A stretch of DNA of 50,136 bases from Bacteroidota bacterium (GCA_026391945.1 JAPLDA010000004.1:1-50136); one strand, 5' to 3'; counted from the first letter of the stretch, positions 8,970-18,275 are shown. The notes: a model not told the origin generated them from the sequence alone. Numbers and translations are program-made.

Positions 8970-9033
8970 ACTCCATGCCGGGGTTAAACTTTTGGGCAGG
9001 GAATAAGTAAAACAACCTTTAACCATCTTTCTT

Positions 9034-10035
9034 TTGAAGAAAAAACTTTTTTCTGCGCTTCAGTTCATCATCCTTCTTGCTGTTGGAATCACGTTGCTTT
9101 GGCTGGTTTTCAGGCATGAGGATCCGAAAAAAATCTGGGCTGAAATCATTTCAGCGGATTACCGATGGGTAGGTTTATCACTGGTCATTTCATTGGCGGC
9201 ATACCTGGTGAGAGCCATCCGCTGGAAAATGCTGATTGATCCTCTTGGTTACAATCCCAAACTGAGCAACACGTTTTATTCGATGATGGTGGGTTACCTC
9301 GCCAACCTCGCCTTGCCGCGGCTCGGTGAAATTTCACGCTGCGGCGCGTTAAGCCGTTCCGAAAAAATTCCGTTTGAAAAACTGATCGGTACCGTGATTG
9401 TTGAACGGGTGATTGATGTGATCTGTTTGCTGAGTTGTATTTTACTGGCAGCCATCGTGGAGTTCAGCAGGATTGCTTTTTTTCTTGAAAAGTATGTGCG
9501 TGATCCGTTGAAAAACAAACTCGATGCCTGGCTTCATTCCGCTCCGCTGCTCATCGTATTGATCATGCTCGTTGCCGTTGCTTTTATTTTCAGAAAAAAA
9601 ATTCTCCGGTTTGGATTTTTCACCAAACTGAACAATTTGCTGAAAGGATTACTCGAAGGATTGCGTTCGGTGAGAAAGATGAAAAATAATTTCCTCTACT
9701 TCGTTCTCACGGTGGTGATGTGGTCGTTGTATATGATCTCCGGTTATGTTTGTTTTTTATCGCTCAAAGCAACTGAGCACCTCGATTTAAAGGCTGGTTT
9801 ATTTACGCTTGTTGCCGGAGGTTTTGGAATGTCGGCGCCGGTACAGGGTGGCATTGGCGCCTTTCATTTCATGGTGAAAGAAGTATTGACCATGTTTGAC
9901 ATTCCCGAAAGCGACGGACTTGTGTACGCTACGGTGGTTCACAGTTCACAAACTATTTTTGCCATTGTTCTCGGATTTCTTTCGTTGCTGTTGTTATATT
10001 TTTCACGGAAAAAAGCCAATCATGAAAGCACTTGA
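9034..10035 (+). CDS. Lysylphosphatidylglycerol synthase TM-region / flippase-like membrane protein
   Basis: Integral membrane protein of the UPF0104/LPG-synthase transmembrane family, 333 residues with about eight hydrophobic segments. Family marks are RAIRWKMLIDP after TM2, LANLALPRLGEISRCGALSR, VERVIDVICL and GGFGMSAPVQGGIGAFH. The family includes lipid flippases; the substrate here is unknown, and there is no aminoacyl-transferase domain. The start is TTG, giving MKKKLFSALQF, a good inner-membrane N-terminus; no nearby ATG fits. The stop overlaps the start of the next gene by 14 bases, so the two are probably coupled. Confidence 0.85.
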   Translation: MKKKLFSALQFIILLAVGITLLWLVFRHEDPKKIWAEIISADYRWVGLSLVISLAAYLVRAIRWKMLIDPLGYNPKLSNTFYSMMVGYLANLALPRLGEISRCGALSRSEKIPFEKLIGTVIVERVIDVICLLSCILLAAIVEFSRIAFFLEKYVRDPLKNKLDAWLHSAPLLIVLIMLVAVAFIFRKKILRFGFFTKLNNLLKGLLEGLRSVRKMKNNFLYFVLTVVMWSLYMISGYVCFLSLKATEHLDLKAGLFTLVAGGFGMSAPVQGGIGAFHFMVKEVLTMFDIPESDGLVYATVVHSSQTIFAIVLGFLSLLLLYFSRKKANHEST

Positions 10036-10519
10036 ACTTATTCAATCAAAAATTTTCACGAAGGATGATCTTGAAAGACAACTTTCCATCTGGCGTTTTA
10101 AATCCAGGAAAATTGTTTTTACCAACGGCTGTTTCGACATCCTTCACCTCGGCCACATTGATTACCTCTCCAAAGCTTCCGATGAAGGAGATGTTCTGGT
10201 CATCGGTGTAAATACGGATGAATCCGTTTCGAAATTAAAAGGAAACCATCGCCCGATCAATAACGAGGAACAACGAACCATGATTCTTGCTTCGCTTCAT
10301 TTTGTGGATGGAGTAATTTTATTCGGTGAAGAAACTCCTTACGATTTAATTAAGCTGGTTCAGCCTGATGTTCTCATCAAAGGTTCCGATTACAAGCCGG
10401 AAAAAATTGTCGGGTATGATCTTGTAACTACCCGGGGCGGACAAGTAAAAACCATTGATTATCTCCCGGGATATTCCACATCGTTGATTGAGGAGAAGAT
10501 AAGGAAGGGTGGGAAGTGA
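10022..10519 (+). CDS. D-glycero-beta-D-manno-heptose 1-phosphate adenylyltransferase (HldE C-terminal type)
   Basis: Nucleotidyltransferase of the RfaE/HldE domain II family, which activates heptose-1-phosphate with ATP for LPS inner core. Seen: TNGCFDILHLGH at residues 34-45 with the HxGH motif, VIGVNTDESVSKLKG, then DVLIKGSDY and the C-terminal ST-SLIEEKI segment. At 165 residues it is the adenylyltransferase domain alone, without the ribokinase-like HldE domain I, which must be a separate gene if the pathway is complete. The start is the ATG at 10022 inside the end of the flippase gene; a longer frame gives non-homologous sequence. Other cytidylyltransferase-type substrates cannot be excluded. 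Confidence 0.88.
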   Translation: MKALELIQSKIFTKDDLERQLSIWRFKSRKIVFTNGCFDILHLGHIDYLSKASDEGDVLVIGVNTDESVSKLKGNHRPINNEEQRTMILASLHFVDGVILFGEETPYDLIKLVQPDVLIKGSDYKPEKIVGYDLVTTRGGQVKTIDYLPGYSTSLIEEKIRKGGK

Positions 10520-10574
10520 TTTGTTAATTAGCGGATGTGATGATTGACTGATGAGTTGAAGGAAAATCCCCCCA

Positions 10575-10779
10575 ATGGTCGAAGTTTCGCGGGAAGAAAG
10601 TGGGAGGACAACTTCGACCGCTGTATTGTACCGCCAGGTTTTCCAATCTGGCTATTGCTTCAGGCAAGTGGTGGCTGCAAGGTAAAAAAATCCGCAACTG
10701 GTTTCTCACAAAATTTTACTTCCAGTTTCCAAAGTCGAAGTTGGCTTGCCCTCAGGCTCACGCACGAAACTTCGACCAT
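10575..10779. repeat. Inverted repeat pair with nested GTCGAAGT units before radA
   Basis: ATGGTCGAAGTTTCG at 10575-10589 is perfectly inverted at 10765-10779 (15 of 15). Between them the core recurs in alternating orientation: AACTTCGACC at 10610-10619 and GTCGAAGTTGG at 10734-10744, giving four copies in about 205 bases. No gene is seen here; short open frames overlap the repeats and have no recognisable homology. The arrangement resembles a small non-coding mobile or REP-like unit. Its identity is inference. Confidence 0.55.
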
Positions 10780-10796
10780 CGTGTGGTACCGGCAAC

Positions 10797-10935
10797 ATTC
10801 GTAAATTCGTATGATTCGTATTCGTAGATATTGCCCATTACGGGGACTCAACATTCAAGTTTGGGTAAGGCATATTTTGAAATACCAGATACCGTCAATA
10901 TTCGTACATTCGTATAATTCGTATTCGTAAATATT
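10797..10935 (+). repeat. Two 36-bp direct repeats of ATTCGTA units before radA
   Basis: A 36-base unit at 10797-10832 recurs at 10900-10935 with three differences (33 of 36). Each is itself built from ATTCGTA steps ending in TATT. Related ATTCGTATTCG sequence occurs after nuoK (3606-3654) and, reversed, at the 3' end of the RND gene (27651-27700). Together with the neighbouring inverted repeat it fills the gap 10520-10967, which contains no gene. radA presumably has a promoter in or after the second copy, but no consensus -33/-7 pair was seen. Confidence 0.6.
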
Positions 10936-10967
10936 TCTTGTAACTTTTTACCTTGCATCCAATTCTT

Positions 10968-12344
10968 ATGGCCAAAACAAAGTCAGCATTTTTCTGCCAG
11001 AACTGCGGCGCACAATCGCCAAGGTGGATCGGCAAATGTCCTTCCTGCAGTGAGTGGAACACCTACGTGGAAGAAATCGTCAACACGAAACCCGAAAAAA
11101 AACTGTGGAGTAAAGCCGATGGCAAAAAAAACAAAGCCGCTGCTCCGCAGGTGTTGTCGAACGTTTCCATCACCGACGATCACCGCATGGCCATCCCCGA
11201 CAAAGAACTGAACCGTGTTTTAGGCGGAGGCCTCGTGTACGGTTCACTCGTACTCATGGGTGGCGAACCGGGAATCGGGAAATCCACGCTGCTGCTTCAG
11301 CTTGCGCTGAAACTGAAAAATCAAAAAGTTCTCTATGTATCAGGAGAGGAAAGCGAGCAACAGATCAAGATGCGCGCCGACCGGCTTCAACTGAAGAATG
11401 ATGAATTGTACGTGCTTACGGAGACATCCCTCGAAAATATTTTTGCGCAGTTAGCCCATCTTGAACCTTCGTTAGTCATCATCGATTCCATCCAAACAGT
11501 TTTCACCGAAAAAATTGAATCGTCACCGGGAAGTGTTTCGCAAATACGCGAATGTGCCGCCGAATTGCTTCGTTATGCAAAAGAAACCTCCACGCCTGTT
11601 TTTTTAGTCGGGCACATCACCAAGGACGGAACCATTGCCGGCCCGAAAGTGCTGGAACACATGGTCGACACGGTGCTTCAGTTCGAAGGCGACCGCCATC
11701 ATGTGTACCGGATTTTACGTGCGGCAAAAAACCGGTTTGGATCCACGGCGGAACTGGGCATTTATGAAATGCAGGGAGCCGGTTTACAGGAAGTAGCGAA
11801 TCCTTCCGCTGTTTTAATTGCGAACCGGGAAGAATCGTTGAGCGGAGTTGCCATCGCCGCCACCATGGAAGGAATCAGGCCGTTGCTCATCGAGACACAG
11901 GCGCTGGTGAGTTCGGCTGTTTACGGAACACCGCAACGGTCGTCCACAGGATTTGACCTGCGGCGGCTGAGCATGTTGCTGGCCGTTCTTGAAAAACGTT
12001 GCGGCTTCAGGCTGGGAACGAAAGATGTTTTTTTGAATATCGCCGGCGGAATCAAGGTAGAAGATCCAGCCATCGACCTCGCTGTTATCTGCGCCGTGCT
12101 TTCTTCGAGTGAAGACATGGCCATTCCGCCGAAATATTGTTTCGCTGCGGAAGTGGGACTCAGCGGTGAAATCAGGCCGGTGACAAGGGTTGAGCAACGC
12201 ATCAGCGAAGCGGAAAAAATGGGGTTTGAAAAAATGATTATCTCAAAATACAATAAAAAGGGGCTGGATATTTCGCGGTTCGGAAAAATTGAAATTAAAA
12301 CGGTTTCCAGGGTGGAGGAAGTTTTTCAATTGTTGTTCGGGTAA
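10968..12344 (+). CDS. radA: DNA repair protein RadA
   Basis: RecA-like branch-migration helicase that processes recombination intermediates. Seen: a four-Cys zinc finger (C10, C13, C24, C27), Walker A GEPGIGKST at 99-107, SGEES, Walker B-type SLVIIDS, the RadA-specific KNRFG at 254-258, and a C-terminal Lon-protease-like domain. The 458-residue length is normal. The ATG at 10968 is preferred to a TTG 15 bases upstream, because MAKTKSAFFCQ is the canonical N-terminus. RadA near the panC/flippase genes is a recurrent Bacteroidota arrangement. Confidence 0.96.
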   Translation: MAKTKSAFFCQNCGAQSPRWIGKCPSCSEWNTYVEEIVNTKPEKKLWSKADGKKNKAAAPQVLSNVSITDDHRMAIPDKELNRVLGGGLVYGSLVLMGGEPGIGKSTLLLQLALKLKNQKVLYVSGEESEQQIKMRADRLQLKNDELYVLTETSLENIFAQLAHLEPSLVIIDSIQTVFTEKIESSPGSVSQIRECAAELLRYAKETSTPVFLVGHITKDGTIAGPKVLEHMVDTVLQFEGDRHHVYRILRAAKNRFGSTAELGIYEMQGAGLQEVANPSAVLIANREESLSGVAIAATMEGIRPLLIETQALVSSAVYGTPQRSSTGFDLRRLSMLLAVLEKRCGFRLGTKDVFLNIAGGIKVEDPAIDLAVICAVLSSSEDMAIPPKYCFAAEVGLSGEIRPVTRVEQRISEAEKMGFEKMIISKYNKKGLDISRFGKIEIKTVSRVEEVFQLLFG

Positions 12345-12361
12345 ATGAATATTGCCGATAA

Positions 12362-12391
12362 TTTGCCAACATCAAAAAAATATTACCTTTG
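12362..12391 (+). promoter_or_regulatory. Bacteroidota-type promoter for DUF1844 and coiled-coil genes
   Basis: TTTG at 12362-12365, 18 bases, then TACCTTTG at 12384-12391 matches the TTTG-N17-23-TAnnTTTG consensus. It lies 18 bases after radA and would give a leader of about 115 bases before the ATG at 12517, long for this phylum, so some regulation in the leader is possible; no riboswitch structure was recognised. Confidence 0.6.
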
Positions 12392-12516
12392 TTTGATCAG
12401 AAATAAAATGTTCTGACGGCTTCTGGCGGGATGATGAAATGTGATGAAGGATTGATTCGGGCAGCTATCTTTGAATCCCTTTATCCATCAGGGTTTGACA
12501 ATAAAAATGATGTCGT

Positions 12517-12795
12517 ATGAATCCAAATGACCAGCTGTTTATACAGTTGCTTTATATCTTTCATTCATCAGCCATGCAATCCATGGGCAAGGTGAAAAGT
12601 CCTTTTACCGATAAAATAGAACGCGATCTCCAGCAGGCGAAACAGTCCATCGACATGATCGAAATGATCAAGGAAAAAACAAAGGGAAACCTCTCCCCGG
12701 AAGCGGCTCACATCCTCGACGGATTTCTTACAGAATTGCGACTTAACTTTGTGGATGAATCGAATAAAGACATCGTAACTCCTAATCAAACCTAA
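12517..12795 (+). CDS. DUF1844 domain-containing protein
   Basis: Small soluble alpha-helical protein, 92 residues, function unknown. The pattern ...F..LLYIFHSSAMQSMGK, then DLQQAKQSIDMIEMIKEKTKGNLS, then HILDGFLTELRLNFV matches the DUF1844 layout (hydrophobic N-terminal helix, IDM-x3-KTKGNL, LLxxLR-x-Y/F). No signal peptide or cysteine is present. The next gene begins 10 bases after its stop, so they share a transcript. Confidence 0.8.
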   Translation: MNPNDQLFIQLLYIFHSSAMQSMGKVKSPFTDKIERDLQQAKQSIDMIEMIKEKTKGNLSPEAAHILDGFLTELRLNFVDESNKDIVTPNQT

Positions 12796-12805
12796 GCTAC
12801 ATTCA

Positions 12806-13735
12806 ATGGAAACACAAGAAAAAAGCAAAACGGAAGTTCAGGATCAGGGACCAAAAAAGGGGATTGTAATCATCGTGATTACCATTCTTCTTGGCACAAA
12901 CGGTTTGCTTCTGTGGCAGTTCTTTGAAAAGAAAAACAGCCTCGATATTGCCAACCAGACGATCATTACCACCACCGCTGAAAAGGATGCGTTGCAAACA
13001 CAACTCAACCAGGTGAAATCGGATTACGAAAAAACCAAGGCGGAAAATACAAGTCTCGAAGGACAGTTATCAGAAAAGGATGATGAGATCAAAGCGAAGG
13101 TGGCTGAAATCCAGAAGCTGATTGCCATTGGCGGCCCTGCACAAATTGCAAAAGCAAAAGCGGAACTGGCCAAGCTGAAAGAGATGAATGCCGTTTACCT
13201 CACACAGATTGATTCGCTGAACAAAGTAAACACGCAACTACAGTCAGAAAATCAAAACCTTACTTCTAATTTAACTTCAGAGAAATCGAAGGTTGAAAAT
13301 CTTTCCTCCGAAAATTCAAAACTGGCATCCAAGGTTGCCGTGGGTTCCATCTTGCGTGCATTTAATATTGCGACGGAAGCCGTGAAATACAAATCCAACG
13401 GAAAAGAAGTAGTCACCAGCAAAGCAAAACAGGTTCAGAAAATCAGGACGAAATTTATCCTCGGCGAAAACAAGGTGCTTGAAAAGGGCCCGACAGATAT
13501 TTACGTACGTGTTCTTGGTCCCGACGGCGCTGCCATGTCAACCACGCAGGAAACCCTTACCAGCGGCGGGCAATCGCTTGTATACACCGTCAAACAATCC
13601 GTTGATTACGACAATGCTGATAAGCCGGTAGAAATATTCTGGGCGAAAGGCAGCCAGTTCACCAAAGGAAAATACAACGTTGAGTTGTATCATGCCGGAG
13701 CTTTAATCGGGAAATCATCGATTGAACTGAAATAA
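12806..13735 (+). CDS. Membrane-anchored coiled-coil protein of unknown function
   Basis: Not recognised to family level. Seen in 309 residues: a short lysine-rich cytoplasmic N-terminus, one transmembrane helix (about 17-36, IVIIVITILLGTNGLLLWQF), a long Glu/Lys/Gln-rich coiled coil (about 38-178) with repeated LSSENSKL-like heptads, and a compact C-terminal beta-rich domain (about 180-309) containing KQVQKIRTKFILGENKV and DIYVRVLGPDG. The single anchor and polarity suggest the coiled coil and globular domain lie in the periplasm. It is probably co-transcribed with DUF1844 and converges on the DUF922 gene. A spacer between membrane and wall or outer membrane is only a guess. Confidence 0.75.
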   Translation: METQEKSKTEVQDQGPKKGIVIIVITILLGTNGLLLWQFFEKKNSLDIANQTIITTTAEKDALQTQLNQVKSDYEKTKAENTSLEGQLSEKDDEIKAKVAEIQKLIAIGGPAQIAKAKAELAKLKEMNAVYLTQIDSLNKVNTQLQSENQNLTSNLTSEKSKVENLSSENSKLASKVAVGSILRAFNIATEAVKYKSNGKEVVTSKAKQVQKIRTKFILGENKVLEKGPTDIYVRVLGPDGAAMSTTQETLTSGGQSLVYTVKQSVDYDNADKPVEIFWAKGSQFTKGKYNVELYHAGALIGKSSIELK

Positions 13736-13752
13736 CTTCCCATCGGGTTTTA

Positions 13753-14733
13753 TTAATAGTCTTCCAGTTCTTTCAGCAAGCTGTCAATTTTTGCATTCCA
13801 TTTTTCCTGCATTTCTTTAACGCGGCTGTGGTCGCTTTCGCTGTCGTATTGTTGTTGGAGGCGGTGGTACTTTTCATCCACTTCACCGGTAATTCTTTTT
13901 ACTTCATCACGAAAATTCGCACTGGTAAACATGACCTCTTTTAATTTTTTCCGGAATTCCCTCGCACCAACTTCGGCCAAATCGAAATGCCGCTGCTCAT
14001 GATTAAGAAGATAATCCACCTGTTTGTCCTTCTCTTTCTTCACCCACGATTTGCTTTTGATGAAATAACATTGAACCCTGGATTCCACCGTGAACCGCTT
14101 CCCGACTGAAAACGCTTCGAACATGGTCTGGTTACAGGTGTATGTCAACGCATCTGCGGGATCATCATCCTTCGCGCTTCCCCTGAAATCGTCCCAGCAT
14201 AATTTTCTTTCCACGTTCCATGCGATGCTGTCGCTGTCAGAAATCACCGTGTCAGCAGGAACTGAAACAAGGGTATCGTGAAACGCGTAATGAAAAGTAT
14301 CGAGCGGTTGCATCGCCTTTTGAGTAGCACGGATATAACTTTCACGCGATTCCCTGAAAGTAAATTGCATGGCGGCCTGTGCTGAGAAACGGAGGATGGT
14401 GTCATTTTTACAATTGATAAATAAAACATCGACAACAGAAAAGTAATCGGCAGATGAAGAAGCGGTGTTGTTCACCAGGCAATGAATCAACGAACATGGG
14501 TTCTTCAATATCTCCATGGAAATATCGCGTTCATCAAGGAGCAACGGGAGTCCGCATGAGACAAATTGTTTCCTGGCCGTTTCACGAATGCCATAGATGT
14601 CTTTTTTTCCATTCTCATAATAAAGTTGCGGAAGAAGAACGGCACGGTACCGGTTTAATATTTCCGGCGACTGTGCTTCTGCAATAAAGGACAGGCAACT
14701 GATAAAGATGACAAACAGAATGTTGGATTTCAT
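13753..14733 (-). CDS. DUF922 family secreted Zn-protease-like protein
   Basis: Predicted periplasmic protein of 326 residues with signal peptide MKSNILFVIFISCLSFIAEA. The C-terminal half contains W-x-DFRG (LCWDDFRGSAKDDD) followed by NHEQRHFDLAEVGAREFR, an HExxH metal-binding motif typical of DUF922, predicted zinc-dependent proteases. The end is an acidic/basic helical tail. The N-terminal 150 residues have no family I recognise. It starts 22 bases after the broken TonB receptor gene and is read in the same direction, so it may depend on that promoter. Confidence 0.8.
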   Translation of the reverse strand: MKSNILFVIFISCLSFIAEAQSPEILNRYRAVLLPQLYYENGKKDIYGIRETARKQFVSCGLPLLLDERDISMEILKNPCSLIHCLVNNTASSSADYFSVVDVLFINCKNDTILRFSAQAAMQFTFRESRESYIRATQKAMQPLDTFHYAFHDTLVSVPADTVISDSDSIAWNVERKLCWDDFRGSAKDDDPADALTYTCNQTMFEAFSVGKRFTVESRVQCYFIKSKSWVKKEKDKQVDYLLNHEQRHFDLAEVGAREFRKKLKEVMFTSANFRDEVKRITGEVDEKYHRLQQQYDSESDHSRVKEMQEKWNAKIDSLLKELEDY

Positions 14734-14755
14734 TTTTTATCGCACGGATGAATCG

Positions 14756-16998
14756 TCAGAATACAAAGCCGAGTTGAACAACCCATGTGCGAGGAGGCTG
14801 CATGTCATCGGGTCGTTGCATGAAAATGGTATTGAAAACATTTTTACAGATGAGGGAACATTTGATGTTGGGATGTATCCTGAAAGAAGTTCTAGCATCC
14901 ACCACGGCGTCGCCGGTTTTGTGACTGTTGCGGTAATGCGTAACTCCCGGCGTGATGAGCGGACCCAGGTAACGGTCAACAAATAATTTGTCGATGTTTC
15001 TCATGAAGCTATTGTAACGGATTCCCAGCCCGATGGTGAATTTTTTATACCCGATTTCAACATCCGCCTTTACCAAATGGTTGAAACGGTATTTCAAAAA
15101 GTTACTCGAATCACTTCCGAGGTAAGACGTCGTATCCCATGATAACAAAGTCCGTTTGACATAGAGTGAATCGTAACGCGTCTGCACCGGATCCATGTAA
15201 GTGTAACCTGCCATCACAGTCACCTTCAGCGGGCCGATGTCGCCGGTTCCGGAAAAAGAAAAGTCGAGGCCTTTGATGCGCGTATCGCCCACGTTGAATG
15301 CTTTGAAGCCAAGGCCGATGAGCGGATCCGTTGGCAAACCCCATTGTCCGAATGCAAATTCAATCATGTTTTTATATTCAGTCCAGAAGGCGGCGACATC
15401 CACATATCCTTTCCATCCTCCGATTTTTATTCCCTGCATGATTCCGATTTCAGATGAAAATCCTTTTTCTGAATTCAACGAATCATTCGGGTAAATGGAA
15501 AGTCCGCCAACAGATGTCCGGATAAATTTTTCTGCAATGGCAGGATAACGATACCCTTGTCCGTAAGAAGTGCGCACATACGTTTCTTTGGCGACATGAA
15601 AATTCAAACCGCTCCGGAAAACAGGAGTAAATTTTTCTGCCACGCCATCGATTTTAAAATGCTCTGTTCTTGATCCGAAAGAAAAAGCAAGCCGTTTCCA
15701 TTTCAGGTCTGCCTGCACAAAAAAGGCAAGGTTATCACCGGAATGATTTCCGTACAATTCCGATTTCACTTTCGAAAAACTCTGTACAGCACCGGCAGCA
15801 ATCGTGATGTTGTCATTAAAATGTTTCTGGTACTGGTATTCCGAGTAATAAAAATCGGCGGTGGAATTTTGTGCCGTGTTGTTGGTGTTGGTCGTATTAA
15901 ACCAGCGTGTACGCAGTTTGTGAACGTTTCCTTTTTTATCGAGGTAAGAAATAAACGGATCGATGTTCGTCCGGTAAGTTTCGTAACTACTTAATGTATT
16001 CATCGCCGGACGGTAGGCTCCGGATGTATCATTCTGCCACAGGAAAAACAGGCAGCCATCGGTGTACATCGTATTCAGGTTGACTGTTCATATTCACCTC
16101 GGCGGTATCCCTGGTCCAGAAAAACATTCCCGGCGATAACCAGGTCGAGATTCTTTACCTGGCGGCTGTGAAAAAAATTCATTCCTGAATTCATCTGCGG
16201 GATACTGCCGCTGTTGTTCAGGTTGTAGGTCGTGTCGTTCAGTTTAATTTTCTGATCGGTATCATAGAAACCGGTAAAGAAATTAATTTTCGTTTCCGGA
16301 GTTGCTTTCGGGTAAGCCGTGCGTATGTTGATCACACCATTCAGGGCTGATGATCCGAAGAGGGCTGATGAAGCGCCTTTGATGACTTCGATCTGTTCCA
16401 GGTTTTCTACAGGCAAAAAACTCCACTTGGCATCGGCTGCATCGGCAGTAAGTTGCGGGAGGTCGTCCACGAGGATCATCACACGGCTGCCGGCTCCGTA
16501 ACTCCACCCGGCGCCGCCGCGGATGTTGGCTTGCCCGTCGATCACATTCACACCCGGAACCTGGTCGATGATGTCGTCCATGGTCGTCGTGTTTTTATTT
16601 TCCACGAGAGAAGGTTTGATCACTTCCATCGACACCGTTACATCTTCGATGCGTTGTTCGAATTTCCCGGCGCTCACCACGATTACGCCCAGCTCCTGCG
16701 CAGATTCGGTGAGTAACACATGTTCAATTTTTATTTCACCTGTTTTTATTTCTGTAAAAATTTTCTTTGATGAGAACCCGATCATTTTAAAAACGAGTGA
16801 GTGTTTTCCTGACTGTACATTCAGAAAATAATTCCCATCCATGTCGGCGGAAACGGCATTGGTATCATCGGCAACAACCGTTACGCCGGCAAGAGCTTCT
16901 TTGGTTCCGGCAGCAGAAACCTTTCCCCTGATCCCGGTTTGTGCCATTGCCTGTGAGGCCAGCAATAAAAAAATCAGCAGTTGAAAACTATTCTTCAT
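14756..16998 (-). pseudogene. TonB-dependent outer-membrane receptor, broken by a frameshift
   Basis: One receptor is split over two frames. 16998-16075 encodes a signal peptide (MKNSFQLLIFLLLASQAMA), a carboxypeptidase-regulatory-like domain, and a plug (LVENKNTTTMDDIIDQVPGV, VMILVDDLP, VIKGASSALFGSSALNGVI), then ends at a stop just after GEYEQST. 16069-14756 continues in another frame with MYTDGCLFFLWQND, beta-barrel strands and the C-terminal RTWVVQLGFVF ending in the aromatic residue required for barrel insertion. The second frame reads VNLNT before its ATG; receptors of this type usually have some 20 further residues between such segments, so a small deletion may accompany the shift (inference). 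No start signal supports independent translation of the barrel half. A sequencing error is the alternative. Confidence 0.8.
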
Positions 16999-17065
16999 AA
17001 AAAGATATTCCCTGAAATATTTTTATTCTAATTTAGTCCGACCAAGATACAAATGTTTTTATATC

Positions 17066-18178
17066 GTGAACACACCTGACCATGTTTTGAAATACCAGGT
17101 TGCGCTTACCCTCGTGCCCAAGGTAGGCAGCATCCTCGCAAAAAATTTAATCAGCTATTGCGGCAGCGTGGAAGAAGTCTTCAAAAGGAAGAAACACCAG
17201 CTCGAAAAAATTCCGGGCATCGGATCCGAACGCGCCGAAGCGATTTTAAGCCGGCAGCATTTTGAGCGCGCTGAAAAAGAAGTGCAGTTCATCCGCAAAC
17301 ACAACATCAAAACTTTTTTTTACCTCGACAAGGATTATCCCGGGCGGCTAAAAAACTGCGACGACGCGCCGGTTCTGCTATACTACAAAGGAACCTGCGA
17401 CCTGAACAAACAACGTATGATCGCCATTGTCGGAACACGCAATGCAACCGAGTACGGAAAACAAATCACCGAAAAGTTCGTCGAAGATTTTTCGCATTAC
17501 GATGCGGTGATTGTAAGCGGGCTTGCTTACGGCATTGATTTATGCGCACACAAGGCTGCGCTGAAGAACCATCTTCCCACCATTGGCGTGATCGCACACG
17601 GGCTTGACCGGATTTATCCTTCCGTTCACAAACCGGTGGCGGAGAAAATGATAAACCATGGCGGCCTCCTTACTGAATTTCCTTCGATGACCACTCCCGA
17701 CCGGGAAAATTTTCCTTCGCGCAACCGTGTTGTTGCCGGGATGACGGATGCAACCATTGTGATTGAATCGGCTACGAAAGGCGGAGCGCTCATCACCGCC
17801 GACATTGCTAATTCCTACAACCGCGATGTGTTTGCCGTTCCCGGGAAAGTCGGTGAGGAATATTCGGCAGGATGCCATGAACTGATTCGCCTGAACCGGG
17901 CGATGCTCGTGGAATCAGCTGCACAGGTTGCAGAAATACTGAACTGGAATGATGATGCTAAGAGTGCAAAAGAAAACAAGCAGCTGAAATTTTTTCACGA
18001 CCTGAAAACAGAAGAAAAGGTGCTGGTTGATTTGCTGAGACAAAACGGAAAACTCGACATCGACAACATCACCATTCAATCAAACATGACGATGAGTAAA
18101 GTTTCCTCCACGTTGTTGAATCTTGAATTCGCCGGTGTGCTGAGGGCGTTGCCGGGGAAGATGTTTGAGTTGGTGTGA
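17066..18178 (+). CDS. dprA: DNA-processing protein DprA
   Basis: Loads RecA on incoming single-stranded DNA during natural transformation. Seen in 370 residues: an N-terminal helix-hairpin-helix-like region (about 10-65, IPGIGSERAEAIL), the Rossmann-fold DprA core (GTRNATEYG, VSGLAYGIDLCAHKAAL, ENFPSRNRVVAGM, ATKGGALITA) and a C-terminal winged-helix region (about 310-370). The start is GTG at 17066; no in-frame ATG fits. It is divergent from the TonB receptor. comF, another competence-type gene, lies 15 kb away. Confidence 0.95.
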   Translation: MNTPDHVLKYQVALTLVPKVGSILAKNLISYCGSVEEVFKRKKHQLEKIPGIGSERAEAILSRQHFERAEKEVQFIRKHNIKTFFYLDKDYPGRLKNCDDAPVLLYYKGTCDLNKQRMIAIVGTRNATEYGKQITEKFVEDFSHYDAVIVSGLAYGIDLCAHKAALKNHLPTIGVIAHGLDRIYPSVHKPVAEKMINHGGLLTEFPSMTTPDRENFPSRNRVVAGMTDATIVIESATKGGALITADIANSYNRDVFAVPGKVGEEYSAGCHELIRLNRAMLVESAAQVAEILNWNDDAKSAKENKQLKFFHDLKTEEKVLVDLLRQNGKLDIDNITIQSNMTMSKVSSTLLNLEFAGVLRALPGKMFELV

Positions 18179-18218
18179 TGTGTTTTTGCAGAAAGAGGGT
18201 TGGGATTAATTCTCACTG

Positions 18219-18256
18219 CTGGTATCATGTAGGCAAAGGTCGAGAGTCTGTTAGCG
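18219..18256 (+). repeat. GTTAGC-type boundary sequence, left of DUF1016 gene
   Basis: This segment, which runs CTGGTA..AT..AGGC..AGG.CG and ends in GTTAGCG, resembles 19325-19358 on the other side of the DUF1016 gene in the same orientation. A perfect 7-base inverted pair, GGGTTGG (18197-18203) and CCAACCC (18262-18268), encloses it. A third GTTAGCA lies at 20262-20268. See the boundary-repeat finding. Confidence 0.45.
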
Positions 18257-18275
18257 CGTCACCAACCCGGAATAT

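Noticed and set aside
10544-10854. Short open frames of 61-86 residues before radA
   Set aside because: They overlap inverted and direct repeats and encode nothing recognisable; not counted as genes.
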